The notes under the pieces are model-generated. The model was not told the origin of the DNA. It was given only the letters and a program-made list of their open reading frames with translations, and made no database searches. Shown here piece by piece: positions 1 to 8,213 of a stretch of 30,521 nt of DNA. The position numbers and the translations under genes were made by a program. The DNA comes from SFEB01 sp964612455 (lineage in GTDB: Bacteria > Bacillota > Clostridia > Christensenellales > CAG-314), in the NCBI GenBank assembly GCA_964612455.1, contig CAZTCB010000016.1, positions 1 through 30,521 of the forward strand. Direction: 5' to 3'. Each line of letters begins with the position of its first letter. Within the stretch, counting starts at the first letter, position 1.

Positions 1-2577
1 GGTAGTTGCGCCGGCGGTACGGGCGCGTTTATCGACCAGATGGCGACGTTGCTCGATATCGACGTCGAAAAAATGGACGAACTTGCCCTTAAAGCCGAAA
101 AAGTTTATCCCATTGCCTCCCGTTGCGGTGTTTTTGCAAAGTCGGACATTCAACCTCTCATCAATCAGGGCGCGAAAAAAGAAGATATCGCCGCGTCCAT
201 CTTTCAGGCGGTAGTGGACCAGACCGTGTCGGGATTGGCTCAGGGCAGACGCATTAAGGGCAACGTACTCTTTCTCGGCGGTCCGCTGTATTACCTCAAG
301 GGGTTGCGCAAGGCTTTCGTTAAGACGCTCGGTCTTGACGAAAAAACGGCTATTTTTCCCGAGACCGCGCCGTATTTTATGGCTATCGGTGCCGCGCTGT
401 CGGCGGAAATCAACGGCGAACAAGATATAGACGAGATTTTAAACAAAGTCGCACGCAGCAGAGTTGCGGACAAAATCATGACTTCCGCTCCGTTGTTTAA
501 AAACGAGCGCGAGTACGAAGAATTTGTCGCGGCGCACGACAAAGACGTGCCGCGTGTCGATATAAAAAGCTACACGGGTGCGGCTTATTTGGGCATAGAC
601 TCGGGTTCTACCACCACCAAACTCGTGCTTTTGTCCGAGGACGGCGGAATCCTTTTCAGTAGTTACTCGGACAACAACGGACAACCGCTGGATATAGTCG
701 CGCACGAGATAAAAAAGATTTACGACTCGTTGCAGCCGGGGGCGTTTATTAAGGCAAGTTGCGTCACGGGGTACGGCGAAGACCTCATGAAAGCCGCCTT
801 TCACGCCGATTGCGGGGTAGTGGAGACGGTGGCGCATTTTAAGGCGGCGTTGTATTTTAACCCCGACGTCGATTTTATCATCGATATAGGCGGTCAGGAT
901 ATAAAGTGTTTCAAAATAAAAAACAAAGCGATTGACGGTATAATGCTCAACGAGGCTTGTTCGTCGGGATGCGGTTCGTTTATACAAACGTTTGCGCGGG
1001 CGATGAATACCGACGTTGCGTCGTTTGCCCGACTCGGGCTGTTTGCTCCTCATCCCGTAGAACTCGGTTCGAGGTGTACCGTGTTTATGAACAGCGCGGT
1101 AAAACAGGCGCAAAAAGAGGGCGCGAGCGTCGAAGATATCTCGGCGGGACTGTCTATGTCGATAGTAAAAAACGCCGTGTATAAAGTCATAAGAGCCACC
1201 GACGTCGAGCAACTCGGCAAAAACATAGTGGTGCAGGGCGGTACTTTTTTAAACGACGCGGTATTGCGCGCTTTCGAGAGAGAAGTCGGCAAAAAAGTCG
1301 TTCGCCCCGCCATATCGGGGCTCATGGGTGCTTTCGGCGCGGCGTTGTACGCCAAAGAAAACGCAAGGGAGAGCTCGTCGACCTTGTCGGCGAAACAACT
1401 CGCGGAGTTTTCTTACGAGGCAAAGAGCGCCAATTGCGGCGGTTGTACGTCCAGATGCGATATCAATATCGTTACTTTTTCGGACGGGACCAAACACGTC
1501 TCGGGCAACAAGTGCGAGAGGGGAGCGGGTATGAAACCGTCCTCGTCGGATCTCGATATGTACGCGTTTAAACAACGCCTCCTCGCCGAGTGCGTGCCGT
1601 CCGTCCCGACGAAAGATGCGAAAGCCAAGGTGGGCTTGCCGTTGCAGCTCGGCATGTACGAGCAGTTGCCGTTGTGGGCGGAGTTTTTTAAAACGCTCGG
1701 TTTTCAACCCGTAGTGAGCGACGCGTCGTCGCGCGAGTTGTATTTTTCGGGACAGCACACCGTCGCGTCGGATACGATATGTTACCCTGCCAAGCTGATG
1801 CACGGGCATATAGAGAGTTTGCTCGACAAAGGCGTGGATTTTATATTTTTGCCGTGCGAAAGTTACAATATAGACGAACGTTCTTCGGTCAATCACTACA
1901 ATTGTCCCGTCGTCGCGTATTATTCCGAATCGTTGCTTGCCAACAACGATCGCCTGTCCCGCGACAATCTGGTGATGCCTTACGTCGACCTTAACGAAGA
2001 GGCGTCGGCGGTAAAGGCGCTTTACGGCGCGTTGAGGCGTTTCGGCGTAAAGAAAAACGACGTAAAGGGAGCGTTGAGAGCGGGATTTGCGGCGTTGGAC
2101 GGTTTTCACGACGCTATCCGCGACCGTGCGCAATACGTTTTGTTTGAAAGCGGACGGCAAAACAAACCCGTCGTCGTATTGGCGGGCAGACCGTATCATG
2201 TCGACGGCGAAATCAATCACGGCATCAACAAGTTGCTTACGTCGCTCGGTCTTGCGGTGTTGTCGGAGGACGGCGCTGCGGCATTGACGGAAAACGTGCT
2301 CGTCAACGTTATCAATCAGTGGACGTATCACGCCCGACTGTACAAGGCGGCGCATTTCGTCTGTACGCACGAAAACGCGCATCTTGTTCAGCTCGTGTCT
2401 TTCGGTTGCGGCATAGACGCGGTGACCACCGATGAAATCCGTTCTATCACGGAGAAAAAAGGCAAACTGTATACGCAGATAAAAATAGACGAAATAAGCA
2501 ATCTCGGCGTCGTCAAAATCCGCATCCGCAGTATGTTGGCGGCGATAGAAGAGGCTGAAAAGGCAAAAAAAGTTTAA
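1..2577 (+). CDS. Acyl-CoA dehydratase activase (BadF/BadG/BcrA/BcrD ATPase family) with DUF2229, 5'-truncated
   Basis: The reading frame is open from base 1, so the N-terminus lies outside the window; the first visible residues carry the SCAGGTG motif of the first activase ATPase domain. Family members use ATP to drive one electron at low potential into 2-hydroxyacyl-CoA dehydratases, with a [4Fe-4S] cluster held by cysteines. A second ASKHA-type ATPase domain starts near nt 588 (GIDSGSTTTK), with a GGQD motif at about 889-900 and a CSSGCGS cysteine motif near 955. A Cys-rich segment (NCGGC...C...NKCERG, nt 1432-1520) follows, then a DUF2229-like region from about nt 1620 (YELP-like LGMYEQLPLWAEFF, CYPAK, HGHIESL). 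In many Bacillota this architecture continues into a C-terminal dehydratase-like domain in one chain of about 1,400 residues; here that part is the next gene. The physiological substrate is unknown because no dehydratase subunits or CoA-transferase are adjacent. Confidence 0.9.
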   Translation, partial: GSCAGGTGAFIDQMATLLDIDVEKMDELALKAEKVYPIASRCGVFAKSDIQPLINQGAKKEDIAASIFQAVVDQTVSGLAQGRRIKGNVLFLGGPLYYLKGLRKAFVKTLGLDEKTAIFPETAPYFMAIGAALSAEINGEQDIDEILNKVARSRVADKIMTSAPLFKNEREYEEFVAAHDKDVPRVDIKSYTGAAYLGIDSGSTTTKLVLLSEDGGILFSSYSDNNGQPLDIVAHEIKKIYDSLQPGAFIKASCVTGYGEDLMKAAFHADCGVVETVAHFKAALYFNPDVDFIIDIGGQDIKCFKIKNKAIDGIMLNEACSSGCGSFIQTFARAMNTDVASFARLGLFAPHPVELGSRCTVFMNSAVKQAQKEGASVEDISAGLSMSIVKNAVYKVIRATDVEQLGKNIVVQGGTFLNDAVLRAFEREVGKKVVRPAISGLMGAFGAALYAKENARESSSTLSAKQLAEFSYEAKSANCGGCTSRCDINIVTFSDGTKHVSGNKCERGAGMKPSSSDLDMYAFKQRLLAECVPSVPTKDAKAKVGLPLQLGMYEQLPLWAEFFKTLGFQPVVSDASSRELYFSGQHTVASDTICYPAKLMHGHIESLLDKGVDFIFLPCESYNIDERSSVNHYNCPVVAYYSESLLANNDRLSRDNLVMPYVDLNEEASAVKALYGALRRFGVKKNDVKGALRAGFAALDGFHDAIRDRAQYVLFESGRQNKPVVVLAGRPYHVDGEINHGINKLLTSLGLAVLSEDGAAALTENVLVNVINQWTYHARLYKAAHFVCTHENAHLVQLVSFGCGIDAVTTDEIRSITEKKGKLYTQIKIDEISNLGVVKIRIRSMLAAIEEAEKAKKV

Positions 2578-2639
2578 AGTCGACGGCAAAAAAACGAAAA
2601 AAACGACAAGAAAAAACGACGAAAATCATACTTTAAAAA

Positions 2640-3926
2640 ATGAAAAACAGCAAAATCGACAAAACGACGGCTACCGCAACCGTCGACTATCGCGATAAGC
2701 GTACCAAGTGGAAAGACTCGCAAAAGAGGGAATGGACTATCCTCGCGCCAAATATGTTGCCATGGCATTTTGACGTCATAAAGAGTTTTTTGGCTGACGA
2801 GGGGTACAATATAGAAGTCCTTACGAAAAACGACCGTTCGGTAATCGACGAAGGGCTTAAACACGTCCACAACGATACGTGTTACCCGTGCATGTGCGTC
2901 ACGGGGCAGTTTATCGACGCGTTAAAGAGCGGCAAATACGACCTCAATCGCACCGCGCTCATTATTACTCAGTCGGGAGGCGGGTGCCGTGCGTCAAACT
3001 ACATACCCATTATCGTAAAAGCAGTGCAAAAACAGTTTCCCACGGTACCGGTGATGTCGCTCAATTTTGCCGGACTCGAGTCGGATAACCAGATGAAAGT
3101 CGGGTTTAAGCTACTCGCCAAGTTTGCGTACTCCATCGTCTATTGCGATACCGTGATGTGGTGTTACAACCAGACCAAACCGTACGAGATAGTCAAAGGC
3201 AGCACCGACGAGATGCGCGACAAGGCAAACGAGTTTATCAAGGCAAAGTTTAAAGACGGCGGATATAAAAACCACCGCGCGATAAATCAACGGATAATAG
3301 ACCTTTTTAAAAGCGTGCCGCGCGACGCGTCCGTCAAAAAGCCAAAGGTCGGTATAGTCGGCGAGATTTACGTCAAGTACTCGCCGTTGGGCAACAACGA
3401 CCTCGAAAAATTTTTACTCGCAGATGGGTGCGAACCCGTCGTGCCTCCGTTGCTCGACTTTATTTTATACTGCGTGGTCAACGTCGTCAACGACCGAAAG
3501 TTTTACGGGTACAGGGGGATAAAATATCCCGTGTACAAATTGGTGTATTGTTTTATACGAAAAATTCAAAAGTCGGTGATAAAACAACTGTCCGAAAGCG
3601 GAGTTTTTACGCCCGTCCATGATTTCGAGCATCTTCGCAAGTGTGCCGACATGGTCATCAATCAAGGGGTAAAGATGGGAGAAGGGTGGCTTATACCTGC
3701 GGAAATGGCGGCGTTTGCCGCTACGGATACGCCCAACGTAGTTTGCGCTCAGCCTTTCGGTTGTCTGCCAAACCACGTCGTAGGCAAGGGAATGGTGCGC
3801 GCGATAAAAAACCTTTATCCCGACAGCAATATCGTCCCTATCGATTACGATTCTTCCGCAAGCAGAGTCAATCAGGAAAACAGATTGAAGTTGATGATTT
3901 CAATAGCGAAAAAAAATATGCAATGA
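2640..3926 (+). CDS. 2-hydroxyacyl-CoA dehydratase-like protein (HgdB/HgdD-related), partner of the upstream activase
   Basis: This 428-residue protein matches what is normally the C-terminal part of large activase-dehydratase fusion proteins. Visible family motifs are NMLPWHFDVIKSFL near residues 38-51, HNDTCYPC near 79, and SGGGCRASNYIP near 115-126, where the cysteines probably help bind an iron-sulfur cluster. It starts 62 nt after the upstream gene, in the same direction, and the two genes probably form one operon. There is no good Shine-Dalgarno site before the ATG, only an A-rich stretch with repeated AAAAAACGAC-like units. An in-frame TAA at 2634-2636 fixes the 5' limit of the frame. 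A perfect terminator follows the stop. The role is inferred as the acceptor or catalytic half of the pair; the substrate cannot be told. Confidence 0.85.
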   Translation: MKNSKIDKTTATATVDYRDKRTKWKDSQKREWTILAPNMLPWHFDVIKSFLADEGYNIEVLTKNDRSVIDEGLKHVHNDTCYPCMCVTGQFIDALKSGKYDLNRTALIITQSGGGCRASNYIPIIVKAVQKQFPTVPVMSLNFAGLESDNQMKVGFKLLAKFAYSIVYCDTVMWCYNQTKPYEIVKGSTDEMRDKANEFIKAKFKDGGYKNHRAINQRIIDLFKSVPRDASVKKPKVGIVGEIYVKYSPLGNNDLEKFLLADGCEPVVPPLLDFILYCVVNVVNDRKFYGYRGIKYPVYKLVYCFIRKIQKSVIKQLSESGVFTPVHDFEHLRKCADMVINQGVKMGEGWLIPAEMAAFAATDTPNVVCAQPFGCLPNHVVGKGMVRAIKNLYPDSNIVPIDYDSSASRVNQENRLKLMISIAKKNMQ

Positions 3927-3940
3927 GTTTTTAAACGGAA

Positions 3941-3979
3941 AAAAAGTTTCCCGACGGCACGTCGGGAAACTTTTTATTA
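3941..3979. terminator. Bidirectional intrinsic terminator
   Basis: A 15-bp perfect stem (3941-3955 with 3961-3975) with a GGCAC loop has an A-run on its left arm and a T-run on its right arm. It therefore works in both directions and sits between the convergent dehydratase-like gene (+) and the yitT-like gene (-). Confidence 0.92.
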
Positions 3980-4005
3980 TCCGTTGATTTTTAGTTAATG
4001 CACGA

Positions 4006-5025
4006 TTAATCGGCGTTTTTCTTTTCGCTGCAGTCGTCCGAGTTTTTTTCGTCGGGAGAAACGGTCGCGGTCGTCGTCTCAACGTTTTTTTTGCGACGGA
4101 GTTTAAACTTGACGTCGTTTTGCGCGATGACGTCGGATACGTCGGTGACGGTCAAAAACGCCACGTCGTCTACGCTTTTTACGATTTTGGTTATCGTGCC
4201 GATTTCAAAACGGTTGACGACCACGTACAACATCGAGCGTTCGCTGTTGCTGTAGTAGCCTTTGGCGTTGAGCACCGTGACGCTGCGTTTCATTTGCTGG
4301 CTGATTGCCTTTGATACTGCGTCGCCTTTGTCCGTGACGATATTGACGGCTTTGCCTTTGTCGAGACCTTCGACGACAAAGTCCACGGCGTTGAGTCCGA
4401 CGGCGTACGTGATGATCGAGTACAAGCCGATTTTTATTCCGCCGGTGACGATACATGCTATGACGTACAGTACGACGTTGTAGACCATGACGAATTGTCC
4501 GACCGTTAGGTTAAGGCGTTTTGAAAAATTGACCGCCATTACTTCTACGCCGTCCATCGCTCCGCCGAAACGAATGGCGAGACCGCTGCCGATACCGCTG
4601 ATCAGCCCGCCGAAAACCGCGCAGAGAAATACGTCGGCTTCGAGCGAATTAAACATCCACTGGGCAATCGACAGGTCGCCGATAAGGGCGAGATCCGCAA
4701 AAACAAAGTTGAACAAAGAGTAAGACAAAATGGTGACCAACGACGATACGATAAAAGTGGCGCCGCTTTGTTTGAGCGCAAACAAAAAGAAGGGAACGTT
4801 GAGTATCACGATAAAAATACTTACCGACAATCCCGTAACTTGCCCGAGAAAAATCGACGTGCCCGACAGACCGCTGTCGAGTATCGTGGACGGTACGAGA
4901 AAGAGCGATACGCCTATGGCGTTGACCAGTCCGGCAAATATCGAACCGATGTAGCTGTACCATTTTTTTGATTTGAGGTTTTTAAAACCGAAGGGATCTT
5001 TTTTGGCTTGTTTGGTGTTTGTCAT
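4006..5025 (-). CDS. YitT family membrane protein (DUF161/DUF2179)
   Basis: This 339-residue integral membrane protein has hydrophobic segments from about residue 25 to 200 typical of the YitT repeat. It carries the FGGAMDGVEVMAV stretch (family pattern GGxDGxE) near residue 150. A soluble DUF2179 domain follows at about 225-305 (KGYYSNSERSMLYVVVNRFE), and the polar tail ends EKKNAD. The Shine-Dalgarno AAGGAGAAA lies just before the ATG on the minus strand. It is the last gene of the nadE-reductase-tilS-yitT operon, 69 nt after tilS. The biochemical function of YitT proteins is not established; transport or a membrane regulatory role is usually guessed. The perfect palindrome at 5075-5088 lies in the gap before it. 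Confidence 0.88.
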   Translation of the reverse strand: MTNTKQAKKDPFGFKNLKSKKWYSYIGSIFAGLVNAIGVSLFLVPSTILDSGLSGTSIFLGQVTGLSVSIFIVILNVPFFLFALKQSGATFIVSSLVTILSYSLFNFVFADLALIGDLSIAQWMFNSLEADVFLCAVFGGLISGIGSGLAIRFGGAMDGVEVMAVNFSKRLNLTVGQFVMVYNVVLYVIACIVTGGIKIGLYSIITYAVGLNAVDFVVEGLDKGKAVNIVTDKGDAVSKAISQQMKRSVTVLNAKGYYSNSERSMLYVVVNRFEIGTITKIVKSVDDVAFLTVTDVSDVIAQNDVKFKLRRKKNVETTTATVSPDEKNSDDCSEKKNAD

Positions 5026-5074
5026 GACGTTTCTCCTTGTTGATATTTATTTTTTTTGTTTTCGTTAGTACGGG

Positions 5075-5088
5075 CGGCTTTAAAGCCG
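5075..5088. repeat. Perfect 14-nt palindrome between tilS and yitT
   Basis: CGGCTTTAAAGCCG reads identically on both strands and sits in the 69-nt tilS-yitT gap. On the transcribed (minus) strand it is followed by A-rich, not T-rich, sequence, so it is not a standard terminator. It could be a protein site or an mRNA processing hairpin. Confidence 0.45.
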
Positions 5089-5094
5089 TCGCAA

Positions 5095-6399
5095 TCAAAG
5101 CTTTGTCGTGTCGTCTGCGACGTATAAAAATATTTTGTGTTCGGTTTCGGGCGTTATTTTTACTTTTTCGCCGATTTGCAAGCCGAATACGGCAAAAACC
5201 CGATTTCCGCTCGCCACCACGGGGAGCGAGTCTCTCTCGCTTTGGGGATATTTGACGTCGATGAGATAGTCTTTCAATTTTTTTTCGCCGCAGCCGAACT
5301 TAGCGAAAAGGTCGCCGTTTTTTCGCGTGCGGATTACGCAGTCGGGCGGAAACTTGTCTTTATCCGCCAGGAGGTAAAAATCGTTTTCGGGAGGTTGGTC
5401 GGAAACGACGAGTTTTTTTCCCAAAAAGTCAAATACTCCTTCGACGAACGGAAAGACGCTGTCACCCGTGTGCGGCGTTTCGCTTTTAGGGTATATCGTC
5501 AGCGTGTCGTAACTTCGTCTTGCTCGGAGCGAAAACGGAAGGTCGAGTTTTTTTTCGCCCTCAGTCGTTTTGCAAAGGTCGATTATCGCCGATACGTGGG
5601 ACTGCTCGATGTCTTTGTGGTAGCCGAGCGCGCGCATCGTCTTTCGCAGTATGCGCGCTTTAAGGACGGGGTGAAAATCGTTGAGTACGGACACGGACAG
5701 CGACGCAACGCCGTCTTTTATCGTGACGAAACCGTCGTCGGCGAGGGAGTCGAGATAAGCGTCCTCTTTTTCCGCAAGCGCGGCGAAAGAGTTGATTGCT
5801 CTGACCGCGTCGGGATTGATTTCTTTGAGCGCCGGCAAAACTTTGTGTCGGACAAGGTTGCGTTTGTAGGCGACGTCGGCGTTTGTTGCGTCCTCGACGT
5901 AGGGGACTCGGTGCGAAACGGCGTAAGCGGCTATCTCGTCTCGCGTCATTTTCAGTAGCGGACGAAAATACCTGCCTTGATTGCGTTTCATTCCCGTTGC
6001 GCCTCGCAAACCGCCGCCGCGCGTGACGTGCATGAGTACCGTTTCGGCATTGTCGTCGGCGTGATGCGCAAGGCACACGACGTCGTAACCGTACGTGTCG
6101 GCAACCTCGTCGATGGCTTTATAGCGGAGGCGGCGCGCAGCCGTCTCTATGCTTTGGTGCGTGGCGAGCGCGTACCCCTTGACGTCTACGCTTTTTACGA
6201 AACAGGCGACGTCGTTTTCGGTGCAGTATTGTTTGACAAAATGGCAGTCAAACGCGCTTTCCGCGCGGAGATTGTGGTTGACGGTCACGACGGCAAAATT
6301 TTTAACCGACATGGTTGAGATAAACACATGCAACAAAACCATGCTGTCGATGCCGCCGGATACTGCCAATAAATACTTTTTTTCGTTGTCTTTTTTCAT
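5095..6399 (-). CDS. tilS: tRNA(Ile)-lysidine synthase TilS
   Basis: TilS ligates lysine to C34 of tRNA-Ile(CAU), converting it from a methionine-like to an AUA-reading tRNA, in the cytoplasm with ATP. The PP-loop ATP pyrophosphatase motif SGGIDS is at residues 15-20, followed by HNLRAESA, ETAARRLRY and LAHHADDNAETVL, all characteristic of TilS rather than of other N-type ATPases. A C-terminal substrate-recognition domain is present (about 350-430, IRTRKNGD...KLKDYLID), so this is the long form (434 aa). It lies 18 nt downstream of the flavoprotein gene and shares its operon. TilS is normally essential, so the operon is likely to be constitutively expressed. Confidence 0.95.
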   Translation of the reverse strand: MKKDNEKKYLLAVSGGIDSMVLLHVFISTMSVKNFAVVTVNHNLRAESAFDCHFVKQYCTENDVACFVKSVDVKGYALATHQSIETAARRLRYKAIDEVADTYGYDVVCLAHHADDNAETVLMHVTRGGGLRGATGMKRNQGRYFRPLLKMTRDEIAAYAVSHRVPYVEDATNADVAYKRNLVRHKVLPALKEINPDAVRAINSFAALAEKEDAYLDSLADDGFVTIKDGVASLSVSVLNDFHPVLKARILRKTMRALGYHKDIEQSHVSAIIDLCKTTEGEKKLDLPFSLRARRSYDTLTIYPKSETPHTGDSVFPFVEGVFDFLGKKLVVSDQPPENDFYLLADKDKFPPDCVIRTRKNGDLFAKFGCGEKKLKDYLIDVKYPQSERDSLPVVASGNRVFAVFGLQIGEKVKITPETEHKIFLYVADDTTKL

Positions 6400-6417
6400 G
6401 TCTTTCGGTTGACCGTT

Positions 6418-7317
6418 TTAATCGGTCTTGGCGGAGGACGGGTTTCGGTCGGCTTTTTTGGCATTGAGGTAGTCGTACGCCGAAAAAGCGGCAATCTGAC
6501 CTTCTCCCGTTGCTTTTTGGTATTTAAACGGTTTACCCGTGACGTCGCCCGCCGCAAACAATCCGTTGATATTTGTCGAGCAATCCTTTGCGGTCGAAAC
6601 GATTCCGTCGGTGGTTTTCAATCCGTGGACGAGATTGTCCGCGGTCAACGTTTTCAGGACGAAAAATCCGTCAGCCTCGTAGTTTCCGTCGGTGGTTTCG
6701 AGGACGGTCGCTTTACCGATACCGTCGGGGTCCGAAAAAGCCACGGGTAAAACGTCCGCGACCTTTACTCCGTCGGGCAGAGGAGAGGAAAACTTTTTCA
6801 TCGGGATAAAGGTTACGGAAGAACAAATCTCGGAGATATACGCGGTTTCTCTCACGCTGTCCTCGTCGTAACCCACCACGACCGCTCGCTTTCCCTTAAG
6901 CAGAGGAGCGTCGCAGGTGGCGCAATAGCTCACGCCGCGCCCCAAAAACTCCGTTTCGCCCTTTATCACGGCGGTTGAACCGACGCCCGTCGACAGAATA
7001 ACGCAATCGGCAGTCAAAAAATCGCCGCCGACGTCCAGCGTAAACCCGCGACTGCTCGGGTATATCGCAAATATCTTTTTTTCTAAAAACTCAACGCCGA
7101 CTTTTTCGGCATGGGAGCGAAACAATCCTCCCAAATCGGCACCCGTCACGTCGTTTACGCCCAGATAATTGAAAACGCGCGGCGCAAGGCTCGTTTTTGC
7201 CGAAGAGTACGCGTCGCCGACGAGCAACGCGTCTATATTAAGAATTTTTGCGTTTAAAGCGGCGGAAAGCCCCGCGGGACCTGCGCCGACGATAACGAGG
7301 GAATAATGATTTTTCAT
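6418..7317 (-). CDS. Thioredoxin-reductase-like FAD-dependent oxidoreductase lacking the usual NADPH motifs
   Basis: This 299-residue flavoprotein has an N-terminal FAD-binding GAGPAG motif (residues 11-16), a CATC redox-active disulfide (132-135, in SYCATCDAPLL) and the C-terminal GDVTGKPFKYQKATGEG FAD signature, all as in low-molecular-weight thioredoxin reductases. The second Rossmann fold, which binds NADPH in TrxB, is degenerate: where GGGDSA is expected it reads VVVGYDEDSV (147-156), and the basic HRRDxFRA segment is replaced by FIPMKKF. This resembles pyridine-nucleotide-independent reductases such as the clostridial ferredoxin-dependent flavin thioredoxin reductases. The electron donor is therefore uncertain, and ferredoxin is an inference. 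Its ATG is 1 nt from the nadE stop codon, so the two are translationally coupled. No thioredoxin gene is nearby. Confidence 0.82.
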   Translation of the reverse strand: MKNHYSLVIVGAGPAGLSAALNAKILNIDALLVGDAYSSAKTSLAPRVFNYLGVNDVTGADLGGLFRSHAEKVGVEFLEKKIFAIYPSSRGFTLDVGGDFLTADCVILSTGVGSTAVIKGETEFLGRGVSYCATCDAPLLKGKRAVVVGYDEDSVRETAYISEICSSVTFIPMKKFSSPLPDGVKVADVLPVAFSDPDGIGKATVLETTDGNYEADGFFVLKTLTADNLVHGLKTTDGIVSTAKDCSTNINGLFAAGDVTGKPFKYQKATGEGQIAAFSAYDYLNAKKADRNPSSAKTD

Positions 7318-7318
7318 G

Positions 7319-8053
7319 TCAATCGGGATAAACGGTAAGCGATTTTTTGTGTGCGGAGTTGGCTATGCTGCGATCCACGCGCGCTTTTAGCTCCGCGGTG
7401 GCTTTTCCTTCGAGGAGGTAGTCGTCCACCTCGTCGTAGGTCACGCCGAGTTCCTGCTCGTCCGTCTGACCTTCCCACAGTCCGGCGGAAGGTTTTTTCG
7501 TGCGGATGCTTTCGGGTGCGTCAAAGTACGCCAAAAACTCGTAGACTTCTCTCACCGTGAGGTCGCCGATGGGGTTGAGGTCGTAGCCCCCGTCCCCCCA
7601 TTTGGTAAAGTAACCGAGGGACATTTCGCTACGGTTGCCCGTCCCTGCGACGAGACAGTTTTCGGTTTGAGCAACGGTGTAGAGTACCGTCATTCTCAAC
7701 CGAGGATTGATATTTGCGAAAGCCGTCATGCCGCGGTAGTCGGGGTTGGTTTTGCCGTCGAGTGCGGTCGTCAACGCCCGTTTGGCGTCGGATAGGTCGA
7801 CGGTGCGTGTTTCGATATCGTACTTGCGTGCGGCGGCGAGTGCGTCGTCGGTGTCCGAGCCGTAGTTTTGTTTGCTCTGACAAGGCATTATTACGCCTAT
7901 CGTCTTGTCGCTCGCCAACTTGCAGAGGATGCCGACGAGAGTGCAGTCTTTGCCGCCGCTGTTGCCGTAAACAAATCCCTCCGCGTGTGCCGATTTCAGT
8001 TTATTTTTGAGCCATTCTACCCTTTTTTCGGTTTCTTTTTTATAATCTCTCAT
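7319..8053 (-). CDS. nadE: NH3-dependent NAD+ synthetase
   Basis: This 244-residue enzyme catalyses the last step of NAD biosynthesis, amidating deamido-NAD with ammonia and ATP. It has the PP-loop SGGKDC near residue 30, then GTGNRSEMSLGYFTKWGDGG and PIGDL, and PSAGLWEGQTDEQELG near the C-terminus, all diagnostic for NadE. The family's glutaminase domain is absent, so free ammonia is the nitrogen donor. The frame extends upstream to 8191, but a -10 box at 8118-8123 puts transcription start near 8111, and the family-like N-terminus MRDYKKETEKR begins at 8053. I chose that start, although its Shine-Dalgarno is weak. It is the first gene of the four-gene minus-strand operon. Confidence 0.92.
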   Translation of the reverse strand: MRDYKKETEKRVEWLKNKLKSAHAEGFVYGNSGGKDCTLVGILCKLASDKTIGVIMPCQSKQNYGSDTDDALAAARKYDIETRTVDLSDAKRALTTALDGKTNPDYRGMTAFANINPRLRMTVLYTVAQTENCLVAGTGNRSEMSLGYFTKWGDGGYDLNPIGDLTVREVYEFLAYFDAPESIRTKKPSAGLWEGQTDEQELGVTYDEVDDYLLEGKATAELKARVDRSIANSAHKKSLTVYPD

Positions 8054-8117
8054 GTTAACGCAGTTTTTCGTCGGACGCAAATCCGTCGTCCGACGAAGAA
8101 CAAACCCCCGCATTTTT

Positions 8118-8145
8118 ATTATACACCAAAAAACGTAAAAAGCAA
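8118..8145 (-). promoter_or_regulatory. Sigma-70-type promoter of the nadE operon
   Basis: On the minus strand a perfect TATAAT (complement of 8118-8123) lies 16 nt from a weak -35, TTGCTT (complement of 8140-8145). A perfect TTGACA (complement of 8152-8157) is also present but 28 nt away, too far for normal spacing. Confidence 0.6.
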
Positions 8146-8213
8146 TTAATTTGTCAAAAATAACTTTCTTTGCGGCATATATTGTTTGCAAGGGGGTTTA
8201 AAAAAACGTTTAA

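Noticed and set aside
439..2589. Long minus-strand open frames opposite the activase gene (and similar ones opposite pckG and others)
   Set aside because: They are antisense shadows of high-confidence genes, rich in Arg/His/Val, without ribosome binding sites or recognisable domains.
8124..8157. A perfect TTGACA upstream of the nadE -10 box
   Set aside because: It is 28 nt from the TATAAT, far outside the functional spacing, so the weaker TTGCTT at 16 nt was chosen.
8054..8191. A longer N-terminus for NadE
   Set aside because: The extension would start at or upstream of the predicted transcription start and adds residues unlike the family.
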